Positions 48,592 to 56,822 of a DNA stretch of 64,000 bases are shown piece after piece (the stretch's first letter is position 1; every line of letters starts with the position of its first letter). The notes under the pieces are model-generated. The model did not search any database. It was not told the origin of the DNA and saw only the letters and a list, made by a program, of their open reading frames with translations. A program made the translations under genes and the position numbers. Source of the DNA: CAZCEC01 sp964497615 (GTDB lineage: Bacteria; Chloroflexota; Anaerolineae; Anaerolineales; UBA6663); NCBI GenBank assembly GCA_964497615.1, contig CAZCEC010000007.1, forward strand, positions 73,996-137,995, written 5' to 3'.

Positions 48592-51090
48592 ATGGACGCG
48601 AAATCTATCCACACCCTGGAGCTGGCCAAGATCCTCGACCGGCTGAGCGGCTACGCCGCCTTCTCGGCCAGCACCGCCCTGGCCCTGGCCTTGCGCCCCA
48701 CCGCCGATCTGGCCGAGGCTCGCCGCCGCCAGCAGCAGACGACCGAAGCCCGCCGCCTGCTGACCGTCAAGCCCGACCTGACGATTGGCGGCGCGCGCGA
48801 TGTGCGCCCGCAAGCCCAGTCCGCCGCCATCGGCGGGGTGCTGGAGCCGGGCGAGTTGCTCGATCTGAAGAACACTCTCATCGCCGCCCGCACCATGCAG
48901 CGCACCTTTGCCCGCCTGGCCGACCAGTTCCCCCGGCTAGCGGCGCTGGCCGACCGCATGGAAGAGACGCCCGGCCTGGTGGAGGCCATCAGCCAGACCC
49001 TGGACGAGCGCGGCGAGGTGCTCGACTCCGCTTCGGCGCGGCTGGGCGAGATCCGGCGCGAACTGCGCGTGGCGCACGACCGCCTGCTGCAAAAGCTCCA
49101 GCGCATCCTCACCGACCTCAAGAATGCCCCCTACCTGCAAGAGCCCATCATCACCCAGCGTGACGGGCGCTACGTCATCCCCCTCAAGGCTGATTTCAAG
49201 GGCCGCATCCGCGGCATCGTCCACGACCAGTCGGCCTCCGGCGCCACCCTGTTCATCGAGCCCCTGACGACGGTGGAGCTAAACAACACCTGGCGCGAAT
49301 TACAATTGGCCGAGCAGCAGGAAATCCGCCGCATCCTCACGGCGCTCTCGGCGCTGGTGGGGCAGCAGGCCGGGCGCATCGTGCTGGCGGTGGAGACCCT
49401 GGCCGAGATTGACCTGGCGTTTGCCAAGGCGAAGTATGCGGACGACCTGCGGGCGAGCGAGCCGGTGCTGCGCGAGATTAGAAGTCAGAAGTCGGAGGTC
49501 AGAAGTCGGAAGTCCGACGATCAAGCTCTGACCTCCGACCTCCAACCTCCGACCTCTACGCGAAGCCACCCCGGCACCACCCTCAAGCTGCTCCAGGCCC
49601 GCCACCCGCTGCTCAGCCCGGCCACGGTCGTGCCGATTGACGTGCTGCTGGACGAGCAGACCTATGCCCTGGTCATCACCGGGCCCAACACCGGCGGCAA
49701 GACGGTGAGCCTCAAGACGATCGGGCTGCTGGCGCTGATGGCGCAGTGCGGGCTGCACATCCCGGCGGGCAGCGGCTCCGAAATCTCGGTCTTCCCCAAG
49801 ATCTTCGCCGACATCGGCGACGAGCAATCCATCGAGCAGTCGCTCTCGACCTTCTCGGCGCACGTCACCAACACCATCCGCATCCTCAAGCAGGTGGACG
49901 AGCGCTCGCTGGTGATCCTGGACGAGTTGGGGGCCGGCACCGATCCGGCCGAAGGCTCCGCGCTGGCGCGGGCCATCCTGTCGTATCTGCTGGATATGGG
50001 CGCGACGACCCTGGTGGCCACGCACTACCCGGAGTTGAAGGGCTACGCCTACGACACCCCCGGCGTGCGCAACGCCAGCATGGAGTTTGACCTGGACACC
50101 CTGGCGCCCACGTTCCGGCTCATCATCGGCCTGCCGGGGCGCTCCAATGCCTTCGCCATCGCGGCGCGGCTGGGGCTGGACGACTCCATCATCGAAGACG
50201 CCAAAAAGATGGTGGGCCAGGCGGACCTGCAAGCCGAACGCCTGCTGGAGGAAATCCATCAGGCCCGCACCGAAGTGCGCGCCGAGCGCACCCGCGCCGA
50301 GAATGCCCGCCGCGATGCCGAGGAAACCGAACGCGACCTGGCCCGCCGCCTGGAAGATATCGAGGGCGAGCGCCGCCGCATCCTAGACGAGGCCCGCCGC
50401 CAGGCCCAGCGCGAATTGGACGCGCTGCGTGAGGAAGTGGCCGAGCAGAAGCGCAAGCTGGCCCGCGCTGCCACCGCCTTGGCCCGCGCCGCCGAACGCG
50501 ATGAGGGGGAGGACGACGAATCCCCGGCCGACCTCCTGGACGAGGTGGACGAGGCCCTGGTGGAGGCCGAGACCGTCCATGCCGCGCCGGTGACGGCCCG
50601 CCCGGTGCAGGTGGGCAAGCCGGCGCCGCGCCGCCCCATCCGCCTGGGCGACACCGTGAAGCTAAAGACCCTGAACTCCATCGGCATCGTGACGGCCCTC
50701 ACCGCCAGCGAGGCCGAGGTGCAGGTGGGCCGTATGCGCATCCGCGCCCGGCTGGACGAGGTGGAGCTGCGCGGATCGCCGGAGCCGGCGCGCGCGCCCG
50801 AACCCGAACCGCACGCCGGCCCTAATCTTCACCCCTCGCCCGGTCTGGAGTACGACATGCGCGGCCAGATGGTGGAAGAGGGCCTCGCCGGCCTGGAGCG
50901 CTACCTGGACGCCGCCTACCTGGCCGGCCTGCCGTGGGTGCGCATCATCCACGGCAAGGGCACCGGCAAGCTGCGCCAGGCCGTGCGCGAGTTCCTGCGC
51001 GCCAACCCGGCCGTCACCAGCCTGGAGAGCGGCAAGGAGGGCGAGGGGGGCGATGGGGTGACGGTGGTGAAGCTGGCGGTGGCTGATTGA
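48592..51090 (+). CDS. mutS2: MutS2 endonuclease/ATPase
   Basis: This 832-residue protein has the MutS2 order. A core/lever region comes first. The ABC ATPase has Walker A GPNTGGKT near residue 363, the signature STFSAHVTN, Walker B LVILDELGAGTDP and VATHYPELKG. A long coiled coil (about 540-640) and a C-terminal Smr nuclease domain with YDMRGQMVEEGL and IIHGKGTGKLR complete it. MutS2 acts on branched DNA or collided ribosomes, depending on species. Unlike relatives it carries an in-frame insert of about 27 residues (codons 297-323, rich in Ser/Lys/Arg) encoded by a microrepeat. Its stop overlaps the phosphoesterase start as TTGA. Confidence 0.95.
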   Translation: MDAKSIHTLELAKILDRLSGYAAFSASTALALALRPTADLAEARRRQQQTTEARRLLTVKPDLTIGGARDVRPQAQSAAIGGVLEPGELLDLKNTLIAARTMQRTFARLADQFPRLAALADRMEETPGLVEAISQTLDERGEVLDSASARLGEIRRELRVAHDRLLQKLQRILTDLKNAPYLQEPIITQRDGRYVIPLKADFKGRIRGIVHDQSASGATLFIEPLTTVELNNTWRELQLAEQQEIRRILTALSALVGQQAGRIVLAVETLAEIDLAFAKAKYADDLRASEPVLREIRSQKSEVRSRKSDDQALTSDLQPPTSTRSHPGTTLKLLQARHPLLSPATVVPIDVLLDEQTYALVITGPNTGGKTVSLKTIGLLALMAQCGLHIPAGSGSEISVFPKIFADIGDEQSIEQSLSTFSAHVTNTIRILKQVDERSLVILDELGAGTDPAEGSALARAILSYLLDMGATTLVATHYPELKGYAYDTPGVRNASMEFDLDTLAPTFRLIIGLPGRSNAFAIAARLGLDDSIIEDAKKMVGQADLQAERLLEEIHQARTEVRAERTRAENARRDAEETERDLARRLEDIEGERRRILDEARRQAQRELDALREEVAEQKRKLARAATALARAAERDEGEDDESPADLLDEVDEALVEAETVHAAPVTARPVQVGKPAPRRPIRLGDTVKLKTLNSIGIVTALTASEAEVQVGRMRIRARLDEVELRGSPEPARAPEPEPHAGPNLHPSPGLEYDMRGQMVEEGLAGLERYLDAAYLAGLPWVRIIHGKGTGKLRQAVREFLRANPAVTSLESGKEGEGGDGVTVVKLAVAD
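49480..49556. repeat. AGAAGTC microrepeat with inverted arm inside mutS2
   Basis: The left arm repeats AGAAGTC/GGAGGTC units of 7 bases and the right arm repeats GACCTCC units. GTCGGAGGTCAGA (49491-49503) and TCTGACCTCCGAC (49527-49539) are exact inverted copies. The whole lies in frame within the gene. Confidence 0.9.
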
Positions 51091-51986
51091 CCAAACTCGC
51101 CGTCCTCGCCGACCTCCACGGCAACCTGCCCGCCCTCGAAGCCGTCCTGGACGATCTGGCCCAGTTCGCGGTGGACCAGGTGATTGTGGCCGGCGACGTG
51201 ATCAATTGGGGGCCATTCTCCGCGCCGGTGATGGAGCGGGTGGCGGCGGAGGGCTGGACTGTCATCCGCGGCAACAACGAGTATTACCTGCTGGACTACG
51301 ATACGCCGCGCGCCCCTGCCGCCTGGAGCGACCGCAACCAGTGGGCCATGCTGGGCTGGCTGCGGGCGCAGTTGGCGGGCCGCTGGCACAGCGTCATCGC
51401 CGCCTGGCCCGACACGCTCTCGCTGCGCTTCCCCGATGCGCCTGCCATCCGCGTGGTGCACGGCTCGCCGCGCAGCAATATCGAACCCCTCTACCCGCAC
51501 GCGCCCGAGGCCGAACTGGCCGAGCGGCTAAGGGGCGTGGACGAGCCGACCGTCATCGCTGCGCACACGCACCTGGCGATGGAGCGCCGCATCCCCCGCC
51601 CGGCCCTCAACGGCCGCGGCGATCGCTGGCAGGTGCTCAACCCTGGCTCGGTGGGCGTGCCCCTGGATGGGCAGTTCCTGGGCCGCTACCTGCTGCTCGA
51701 CGGTGACACTTCGGGCTGGCGCGCCACGTTCCGCGCTGTGCCGATTGACCCTGCGCCGGTGCTGGCCGAATTCGACCGGCAGCGCTTCGTCGAGCAGATC
51801 GGCCTCGTGGGCCACTTCGTCCAGGAGGAGTTCCGCCACGCGCGGCTGGCGCTGTCGCCCTTCCTCCGCTGGCACCGCGCGCATCATGCCGGCCGGCCCT
51901 TCGGCCCCGAACTGCTGGCCGCCTATCAGGCGGTGGACCCGGCGCCGTATCTGCCGGAGGCGTACCGCGATGGGTGGCGCCCCTAG
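51087..51986 (+). CDS. Calcineurin-like metallophosphoesterase
   Basis: The 299 residues show LAVLADLHGNLPAL (DxH), VIVAGDVINWGP (GD), VIRGNNEYYLL (GNHE-like with Asn for His), VVHGSPRSN and AAHTHLAMER followed by NPGSVG. This is the YfcE/ApaH-like group of dimetal phosphoesterases that includes phosphodiesterases and protein phosphatases; the substrate is unknown. The TTG start overlaps the mutS2 stop. A C-terminal extension from about residue 215 has an unassigned helical character. Confidence 0.85.
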   Translation: MTKLAVLADLHGNLPALEAVLDDLAQFAVDQVIVAGDVINWGPFSAPVMERVAAEGWTVIRGNNEYYLLDYDTPRAPAAWSDRNQWAMLGWLRAQLAGRWHSVIAAWPDTLSLRFPDAPAIRVVHGSPRSNIEPLYPHAPEAELAERLRGVDEPTVIAAHTHLAMERRIPRPALNGRGDRWQVLNPGSVGVPLDGQFLGRYLLLDGDTSGWRATFRAVPIDPAPVLAEFDRQRFVEQIGLVGHFVQEEFRHARLALSPFLRWHRAHHAGRPFGPELLAAYQAVDPAPYLPEAYRDGWRP

Positions 51987-52006
51987 TCATGCCGCCCTTC
52001 CCCGGC

Positions 52007-52012
52007 TACAAT
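52007..52012 (+). promoter_or_regulatory. -10 element TACAAT directly before the nucleotidyltransferase gene
   Basis: TACAAT ends 6 bases before the ATG at 52019, so the transcript would begin at the start codon (leaderless). No -35 match is evident. Confidence 0.45.
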
Positions 52013-52018
52013 GAACGC

Positions 52019-52381
52019 ATGGCCGTCATTGCGGGCACACCGGAGGCGCAGCGCGAACTCGAGCGCATCGTCCAGCGCATCGTTGAGGCGTACGCGCCCG
52101 ACAAGATCATCCTCTTTGGCTCGCATGCGTATGGCGTCCCCGGACCTGACAGCGATTTTGACTTGCTCATCCTGAAGGAGACCACGGATCAGCCACGTGA
52201 GCGCTGGTTTCAGGTGCGTAAGGCATTGTGGCCCCTGTCGCACACCATTCCGGTTGAGCCCTTCGTGCTAACGGATGCTGAGCTTTCTACGCGGCTTGAC
52301 ATGGGTGATCAATTCTTTCAGGAAATCGCGGCAAGAGGCATCACCTTGTATGACCGACAACGAGTCGCTAGCGCTGATTGA
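52019..52381 (+). CDS. MNT-type minimal nucleotidyltransferase, probable antitoxin relative
   Basis: The 120 residues hold KIILFGSHAYGVPGPDSDFDLLIL, the GSx(10)DxD signature of minimal nucleotidyltransferases. Such proteins are usually the antitoxin or partner of a HEPN toxin, which they inactivate by AMPylation. Here the HEPN gene expected directly downstream is absent or reduced to a 25-residue fragment (52350). Lower GC than the surroundings suggests acquisition. The in-frame codons before 52019 overlap the phosphoesterase gene and were not used. Confidence 0.8.
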   Translation: MAVIAGTPEAQRELERIVQRIVEAYAPDKIILFGSHAYGVPGPDSDFDLLILKETTDQPRERWFQVRKALWPLSHTIPVEPFVLTDAELSTRLDMGDQFFQEIAARGITLYDRQRVASAD

Positions 52382-52427
52382 GCGCATCCGGTCCCGTTCT
52401 CAGCACACGTCATCCAGCCCAACCTAA
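52350..52427 (+). pseudogene. Possible remnant of a HEPN partner gene
   Basis: An ATG overlapping the end of the nucleotidyltransferase gene opens a frame of 25 residues, MTDNESLALIERIR..., ending at TAA. In HEPN/MNT pairs the second gene often starts at this place with a short helical N-terminus. The similarity is weak and the fragment may be chance. Confidence 0.25.
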
Positions 52428-52433
52428 ACAGCA

Positions 52434-52835
52434 ATGCGCTGGGCTAGCAGCTTGCGGCTCCTCGGGGCGGCGTTGATCGGCAACCTCGCCGGCTACGCCG
52501 CCTGGCGTTTTGCTCAGGCCGCCATCCCGCGCCTGTGGGCTGGGCAGACCGCCGACAGCCCGCTGACCGGCCTGCTGGCGCTGACGGCGTTGACCTTCAT
52601 CCTGCTGGCCGCGCCGCCGGTGCTGGTTGGGGCCCTGGCGGGCTGGCTGGCGCGGCGCGCGCCGGTGGTGGTGGGCCTGCTCAGCGGGCTGTGGTCGCTC
52701 ATCTTGCTCCAGCCAGTGCCCGCCGAATTGCCCCTGGCGCCCGGCCTGTGGTATGCCAGCACCCTGCTGGTGCTGCTCTCCGGCGCGGCCGGCGGCTGGA
52801 CCATGCAGGCCTGGGCCCTCAAGCCGGGGCATTGA
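52434..52835 (+). CDS. Small membrane protein of unknown function
   Basis: The 133 residues form three or four hydrophobic segments (about 8-30, 45-72, 76-95 and 106-128) without recognisable motif. It starts with ATG six bases after the HEPN-like fragment. The lack of charged residues within the helices supports a real membrane protein. No partner is evident from position. Confidence 0.5.
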   Translation: MRWASSLRLLGAALIGNLAGYAAWRFAQAAIPRLWAGQTADSPLTGLLALTALTFILLAAPPVLVGALAGWLARRAPVVVGLLSGLWSLILLQPVPAELPLAPGLWYASTLLVLLSGAAGGWTMQAWALKPGH

Positions 52836-52977
52836 ACGCCCCCTGACAACCATCGCCCGCGCCCCGCGCAAAGTCACTACCCTGCGCCGCCTCCCTTTGC
52901 TATCGTAAGGCCGACGAGGGGTGACCGCTCCGCATGCCCGGTGCTCACTGACGGCCCGCCGGCCGCAGGAGGCCAGC

Positions 52978-53952
52978 ATGAACGCGCGTTCCTTCACCAT
53001 CTTGTTGGCGGGGCTTCTCCTCGTGGGGCTGGGCCTGGCCGTCGTCCAGGCCGTGTATGCCCCTCCGCCGGACGCCCAATCCGGCCCCATCTCGCCAACT
53101 CCCGCCACGGCGCCGCCCGAGGCGACGCCCATCCCGGCGGTCACCATCATCGTTGTGCCGGTCACGGCCACGCCCCCGCCAGTGACCATCGTGATCGTGC
53201 CCATCTCCGTGACCTCGCCGCCGACGGAGCCGCCGCCGACCGCCACACCGCGCCCCACCGGCACCCCGCGGCCCACCTCCACTCGCCAGCCCACGCTCAC
53301 CCCGCTCGCGACGGCCACGCCCGCGCCCACGCAGGTGGTGGTGCGCGGACAACTGGCAGACCTGGTGCGGGAGGGCAAGCTGGAGTTTGAAGCCCAGGGC
53401 CGGGGCCTGGAATCCCTGGACCTGGACCTGCGCAGCCTGATCGAAGACGCGCTGGAAGTGGAGATCCCGGCCGGGACGCTCTTTGTGGCCGAGACCTACG
53501 ATGTGCAGAACATGGTGGTGCGGCGGACGGAGTGGGTGACCCTGGAGGACAACGACTGGCTGAGCCTGCTCCTCGACGTGGCCTGCGCCAACCTGGAACT
53601 GCACGAGCCGGGGGCGGACGACGGCTTCGGCGTGCGCGGGCCGGAGGCTGCGCCCGCCGGCCTGGCCGACCTGGCGGCCGTGCTGGAGCGCGAACGTCCT
53701 GGGTATGACATTGAACAGGCCGCCATCTGGATCGTCACCGACAACGCCGACTACGACGACCTGGGCATCCTCATTAGCGGTTTTGGCGGGTTTGGCGCGC
53801 GGGTGATTGATGAGGACGTGGCCGCGCGGGCGATGCAGCTGGTGGACGCGGCTGGGATCAATATCACCGGCAAGGCCATCTGGCGCGACCGGCTGGCGAT
53901 CGCCGACGGCTGCGACGACACGGTGCTGGCGGGGTGGCTGCGCAACCGCTAA
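52978..53952 (+). CDS. Signal-anchored surface protein with Pro/Thr linker and unknown domain
   Basis: The product is about 324 residues. An N-terminal helix (residues 6-24) is followed by about 90 residues of Pro/Thr/Val linker. A folded domain then begins VRGQLADLVREGKLEFEAQG, with TLFVAETYDVQNMVVRR, LLDVACANLELHEPG and AAIWIVTDNADYDDLG as its most distinctive stretches. The domain was not recognised with confidence. AGGAGG lies five bases before the ATG. Its stop interlocks with the stop of the convergent oxidoreductase gene (CTAA). Confidence 0.75.
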   Translation: MNARSFTILLAGLLLVGLGLAVVQAVYAPPPDAQSGPISPTPATAPPEATPIPAVTIIVVPVTATPPPVTIVIVPISVTSPPTEPPPTATPRPTGTPRPTSTRQPTLTPLATATPAPTQVVVRGQLADLVREGKLEFEAQGRGLESLDLDLRSLIEDALEVEIPAGTLFVAETYDVQNMVVRRTEWVTLEDNDWLSLLLDVACANLELHEPGADDGFGVRGPEAAPAGLADLAAVLERERPGYDIEQAAIWIVTDNADYDDLGILISGFGGFGARVIDEDVAARAMQLVDAAGINITGKAIWRDRLAIADGCDDTVLAGWLRNR

Positions 53953-55277
53953 CGGTCGGCTAGCACCATCCCCGCCACTTTGCGCCCGATCTCCACCGCG
54001 AAGTTGGTGCCCCGGTCCCACGGGTACACCTGGCTCATCGAGGCGAAGTACAGGCCGGGGACGGGGGTGCGCAGGGCGGGGATATTCTGGGAGTGATTGA
54101 GAGGCGGCACCGGCTGGGCGTAGTTCGTCTTGAACAGCCAGGCGTCCTTCACCCAACTCCGGTCGAAGGCGGGGTTGAAGCGCGGCAGGGCGGGCAGAAA
54201 GCGCTCCAGCAGTTCTTCTTTCGACAGGCTGAAATACTCGTGGGCGGGGTCGAGATAGTCGCCCATGTAGATGAGGTGGTCGCCGCCGTAATGGGCGGGG
54301 TCCATGTAGTTGGTGTGCTCCACCAGCGCCAGGAAGGGGAAGCCCGCTTCCTTGGGCAGGTTGTGCCAGTAATAGTTGGTCAGCCGGCGGTCGAGCGAGA
54401 CGACCATCACCACCGCGCCCATGGACTTGAGGGCGCTCAGGCTGGCGCTGTACTCGGCGGGCAGGTCCGGCGCGAGGCGGGCCATCAGCGCGGGCGATGA
54501 AGTGGAGATGACGGCGTCGTAGGCCTCGCTGCCCAGGTCGGCGCTCTCCAGGCCGGGGCGCGCGCTGCGGGCGGCCTGCACCGCCAGCTTGCCGTCCGGC
54601 TGCTGGCGGATGCCCACCACCGCCGTGTTCAGCCGCAGTTCCGCGCCCAGCCCGGTGACCATCCCCGCCAGCTTATCCATGAAGGCCTGAAAACCGCCGG
54701 TGAACGTGCCCAGGCGCGTGGTGCGGGCGTGCAGCCGCGCCCACAGCCAGGCCATGTTTACCACCTTCAGGTTCTCTTCCCCGAACTTGCCCACCAGCAA
54801 GGGCCGCCACAATAGTTCGTACAGGCGCGGGCCGTACCAGCGCTTCGTCCATTCGGCGGCGGTGACCTTCTCCAGCGGCTGCCACCAGGGCGTCAGCCGC
54901 AGATAGAGCGTCGCCAAGCCAAAGCGCACCATATCGGTAAGTGGGTAGTTGCGCAGGAAGAATCGTAGCGCCATCACCGGCGAGTCCAGCGGCTGGAACT
55001 GGCCGTTGGTGTAGACCACCGTATAGGGGCGGGGGAACAGCACTTGGTCGCGCCAGCCCAATTCGTCAATCAGCCCCAGGATGGCCGAGTCGGACGCGAA
55101 CCAGTGGTGGTAGAACTTCTCCAGGGTCCAGTCCCAGTGCGGGGCCTTGAATCCGGCGGCCAGCCCGCCCACCACGGGCGCGCCCTCGTAGAGCACCACC
55201 GCCTGCCCCGCGCGGGCCAGGTCGTAGGCGGCGGCCAGCCCCGCCGGCCCGGCGCCGACGATGGCGATGCGGCTCAT
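53949..55277 (-). CDS. FAD-dependent amine oxidase/protoporphyrinogen oxidase-like protein
   Basis: The 442-residue flavoprotein starts RIAIVGAGPAGLAAAYDLARAG with VVLYEGAPVVGGLAAGF (dinucleotide fold and GG doublet). It ends in PVPGLYFASMSQVYPWDRGTNFAVEIGRKVA, the FAD-contacting C-terminal motif. It resembles the HemY/UDP-galactopyranose-mutase/amine-oxidase group found in surface-glycan loci; the HHWF segment near residue 55 is typical of that glycan-linked subgroup. The reaction is not known. The ATG overlaps the stop of the UPF0104 gene (ATGA), so both are one operon. Confidence 0.85.
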   Translation of the reverse strand: MSRIAIVGAGPAGLAAAYDLARAGQAVVLYEGAPVVGGLAAGFKAPHWDWTLEKFYHHWFASDSAILGLIDELGWRDQVLFPRPYTVVYTNGQFQPLDSPVMALRFFLRNYPLTDMVRFGLATLYLRLTPWWQPLEKVTAAEWTKRWYGPRLYELLWRPLLVGKFGEENLKVVNMAWLWARLHARTTRLGTFTGGFQAFMDKLAGMVTGLGAELRLNTAVVGIRQQPDGKLAVQAARSARPGLESADLGSEAYDAVISTSSPALMARLAPDLPAEYSASLSALKSMGAVVMVVSLDRRLTNYYWHNLPKEAGFPFLALVEHTNYMDPAHYGGDHLIYMGDYLDPAHEYFSLSKEELLERFLPALPRFNPAFDRSWVKDAWLFKTNYAQPVPPLNHSQNIPALRTPVPGLYFASMSQVYPWDRGTNFAVEIGRKVAGMVLADR

Positions 55278-56365
55278 GGGGCGGGCCTCACTCCCACGCC
55301 CGGCCCCTCGCCTTCGCCCGAGGGGACCTCGGCCGAGCGGGAAGGGGGCGTGGCGAGTGATTGGTAGTCTTGCTGGACCTTATCCCACCGCAGCCCGGCC
55401 CGCGCCATGTAGTACGCCCCCAGCAGGGTGATGGGCAGCCACAGCGCGGCGTGCAGGGTGAGGGTATAGCCGGCCGCCACACCCGGGTCCACCCCATAGG
55501 CGGAGAGAATGGCAATGCCCGGCGCATCAAAGGTCCCCACATATCCCGGCGCGGAGGGAATCGTCGTCGCCAGGTTGACGATGCCGTTCATCAGCATCAG
55601 CCCGAAGAAGCCGCCCGTGTAGTCGGTGAAGTCGAAGGCATGCATGACGAACCAGTATTTGCCCGTCTCCAGCAGCCAGATGACGATGGAGGTGACGAAG
55701 ACCATGAAGATATTGCGCGGCGAACGCAGGGATTCCAGCCCGGTCCAGAAGCTGGTCATCAGCCCGGTGACCTTCTCGCGCAGACGGGCGGGGAGCAAGG
55801 GCGCGGCCAGCCGGTGGTACAGCCCCAGCGATTGGTGCGGGAACAGTGCCGCCAGCAGGAAGACGGCCAGCGCCAGCGCGAAGGCGGCCGTCCCCCACAG
55901 CGCCACGGCCTGGATGCTGCCGGCCAGCCCGGAATCGCCGGTGAGGGCCGCCAGCCCGCGCAGGTTGACGAAGACGAACATGAGCATGACCACGCCGTCG
56001 AAGATGCGCTCGATGAGGATGGTGGCCAGGCTGGCGCTGACGGGCACCCCGTGCTCGCGGCGCAGGACGTAGGCGCGCAGCACCTCCCCGGCGCGGGCGG
56101 GGTAGATGTTGTTGCCCATGTAGCCGATGGTGACGATGGGGAACATGGCGCGGGTGGAAATGGCCTTGAGCGGCCGCAGCAAGTAGTGCCAGCGCCAGGC
56201 CCGCGCCCACACGCCGACGAAATAGACGGCGATGCCGGGCAGCACCCACCAGTAGTTGGCGGTGCGCAGCGCCGCCCACAGGTCGCCCAGGTGCAGCCCG
56301 CGCAGCGCCAGCCACAGGAAGACCGCGCTGATGACGACCCCGAGCCAGAATTGCCAGCGTTTCAT
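55274..56365 (-). CDS. UPF0104 / lysylphosphatidylglycerol-synthase-like membrane protein (copy 2)
   Basis: The protein is about 363 residues with eight helices. Features are WLALRGLHLGDLWAALRTANYWWV, RAWRWHYLLRPL, GNNIYPARAGEVLRAYVL, IPSAPGYVGTFDAPGIAIL and a short cytosolic tail. It is a paralogue of the 29663 gene. The first helix pair and the GEVLRA motif are typical of the family of proposed lipid-linked sugar translocases. The last 27 residues (ATPPSRSAEVPSGEGEG...) are encoded by a dispersed repeat. An extended -10 and a leader hairpin precede the gene. Confidence 0.85.
   Translation of the reverse strand: MKRWQFWLGVVISAVFLWLALRGLHLGDLWAALRTANYWWVLPGIAVYFVGVWARAWRWHYLLRPLKAISTRAMFPIVTIGYMGNNIYPARAGEVLRAYVLRREHGVPVSASLATILIERIFDGVVMLMFVFVNLRGLAALTGDSGLAGSIQAVALWGTAAFALALAVFLLAALFPHQSLGLYHRLAAPLLPARLREKVTGLMTSFWTGLESLRSPRNIFMVFVTSIVIWLLETGKYWFVMHAFDFTDYTGGFFGLMLMNGIVNLATTIPSAPGYVGTFDAPGIAILSAYGVDPGVAAGYTLTLHAALWLPITLLGAYYMARAGLRWDKVQQDYQSLATPPSRSAEVPSGEGEGPGVGVRPAP
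55286..55355. repeat. Dispersed coding repeat at the end of the UPF0104 gene
   Basis: The sequence reads SPSGEGEG-like on the minus strand and LTPTPGPSPSPEGTSAERE-like on the plus strand. It resembles repeats of the LTPSPSP-GEG type known from many bacterial genomes at gene ends. Its arms CCCGAGGGG and CCGAGCGGGAAGGGGG are partly self-complementary. Confidence 0.55.
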
Positions 56366-56380
56366 GGATGAGACAGGCAA

Positions 56381-56401
56381 CGGCGGGGGTCTGCCCCGCC
56401 G
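56381..56401 (-). other. Leader hairpin before the UPF0104 gene
   Basis: CGGCGGGG and CCCCGCCG pair perfectly around a 5-base loop, between the extended -10 at 56410 and the ATG at 56365. It could act in mRNA stability or translation control. Confidence 0.5.
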
Positions 56402-56409
56402 ACGAGGGG

Positions 56410-56418
56410 ATTATACCA
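56410..56418 (-). promoter_or_regulatory. Extended -10 promoter (TGgTATAAT)
   Basis: On the minus strand TGGTATAAT is a perfect extended -10. No -35 match is present, as expected for this class. It drives the UPF0104-FAD oxidoreductase pair with a leader of about 38 bases. Confidence 0.65.
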
Positions 56419-56431
56419 TTCCGACCTTTGA

Positions 56432-56462
56432 CGAAAAGAAAGCGGGGCGCTGAGCGCCCCGC
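56432..56462 (-). terminator. Rho-independent terminator after the SWIM gene
   Basis: On the minus strand a perfect 9-base-pair stem (GCGGGGCGC, loop of 3, GCGCCCCGC) is followed by TTTCTTTT. It ends the SWIM-protein transcript. Confidence 0.85.
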
Positions 56463-56491
56463 CGGGTAGTCGTGGTCAATTGTGGGGTAAA

Positions 56492-56734
56492 TCAGGCTTC
56501 CACGGGCTGCGGGAGCATCTGGTCGAGCAGGTGCTCGAGGGCCATGGTGTGGCTGCACCGCTGGCGGAGGATGAAGAACTCACAGTCGCATTTGAAGACA
56601 CCGTTGTCGAATTCCACCACATGCCCATTGTTATCGCCACTGAAGGTGACGCGAAACTGCTCAAAGCGGAAGCGTTCGCGCTGCTCGGCGTAGCGCTTGG
56701 CCTTTTCGATCTTGCCGATCATGCCGTAGTCCAT
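56492..56734 (-). CDS. Small SWIM zinc-finger protein
   Basis: The 80 residues contain the SWIM pattern CxCx8CxH: Cys49, Cys51, Cys60 and His62 in KCDCEFFILRQRCSHTMAL. The preceding beta hairpin (RVTFSGDNNGHVVEFDNGVFKC) is the usual context of the domain. SWIM domains bind DNA or proteins and occur in nuclease- and recombination-linked proteins. A free-standing SWIM this small is likely a regulator or adaptor. The start at 56734 follows a GGAAAGGA motif by about 10 bases. It is preceded by a terminator, a uORF and a strong promoter. Confidence 0.8.
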   Translation of the reverse strand: MDYGMIGKIEKAKRYAEQRERFRFEQFRVTFSGDNNGHVVEFDNGVFKCDCEFFILRQRCSHTMALEHLLDQMLPQPVEA

Positions 56735-56783
56735 GGGGTTTAGTCCTTTCCGCGGCCAATGGCCGCACACACACATGGGACGG

Positions 56784-56822
56784 AAATAAAAAAGCACGCG
56801 GCGTCATCACACGCAGCGTGCT
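56784..56822 (-). terminator. Intrinsic terminator inside the SWIM-gene leader (probable attenuator)
   Basis: On the minus strand AGCACGC-t-GCGT, a 6-base loop and ACGC-c-GCGTGCT give 11 base pairs with one mismatch, followed by TTTTTTATTT. It lies about 50 bases before the SWIM gene and about 95 bases after the predicted transcription start. Readthrough would be needed to express the gene. Confidence 0.8.
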
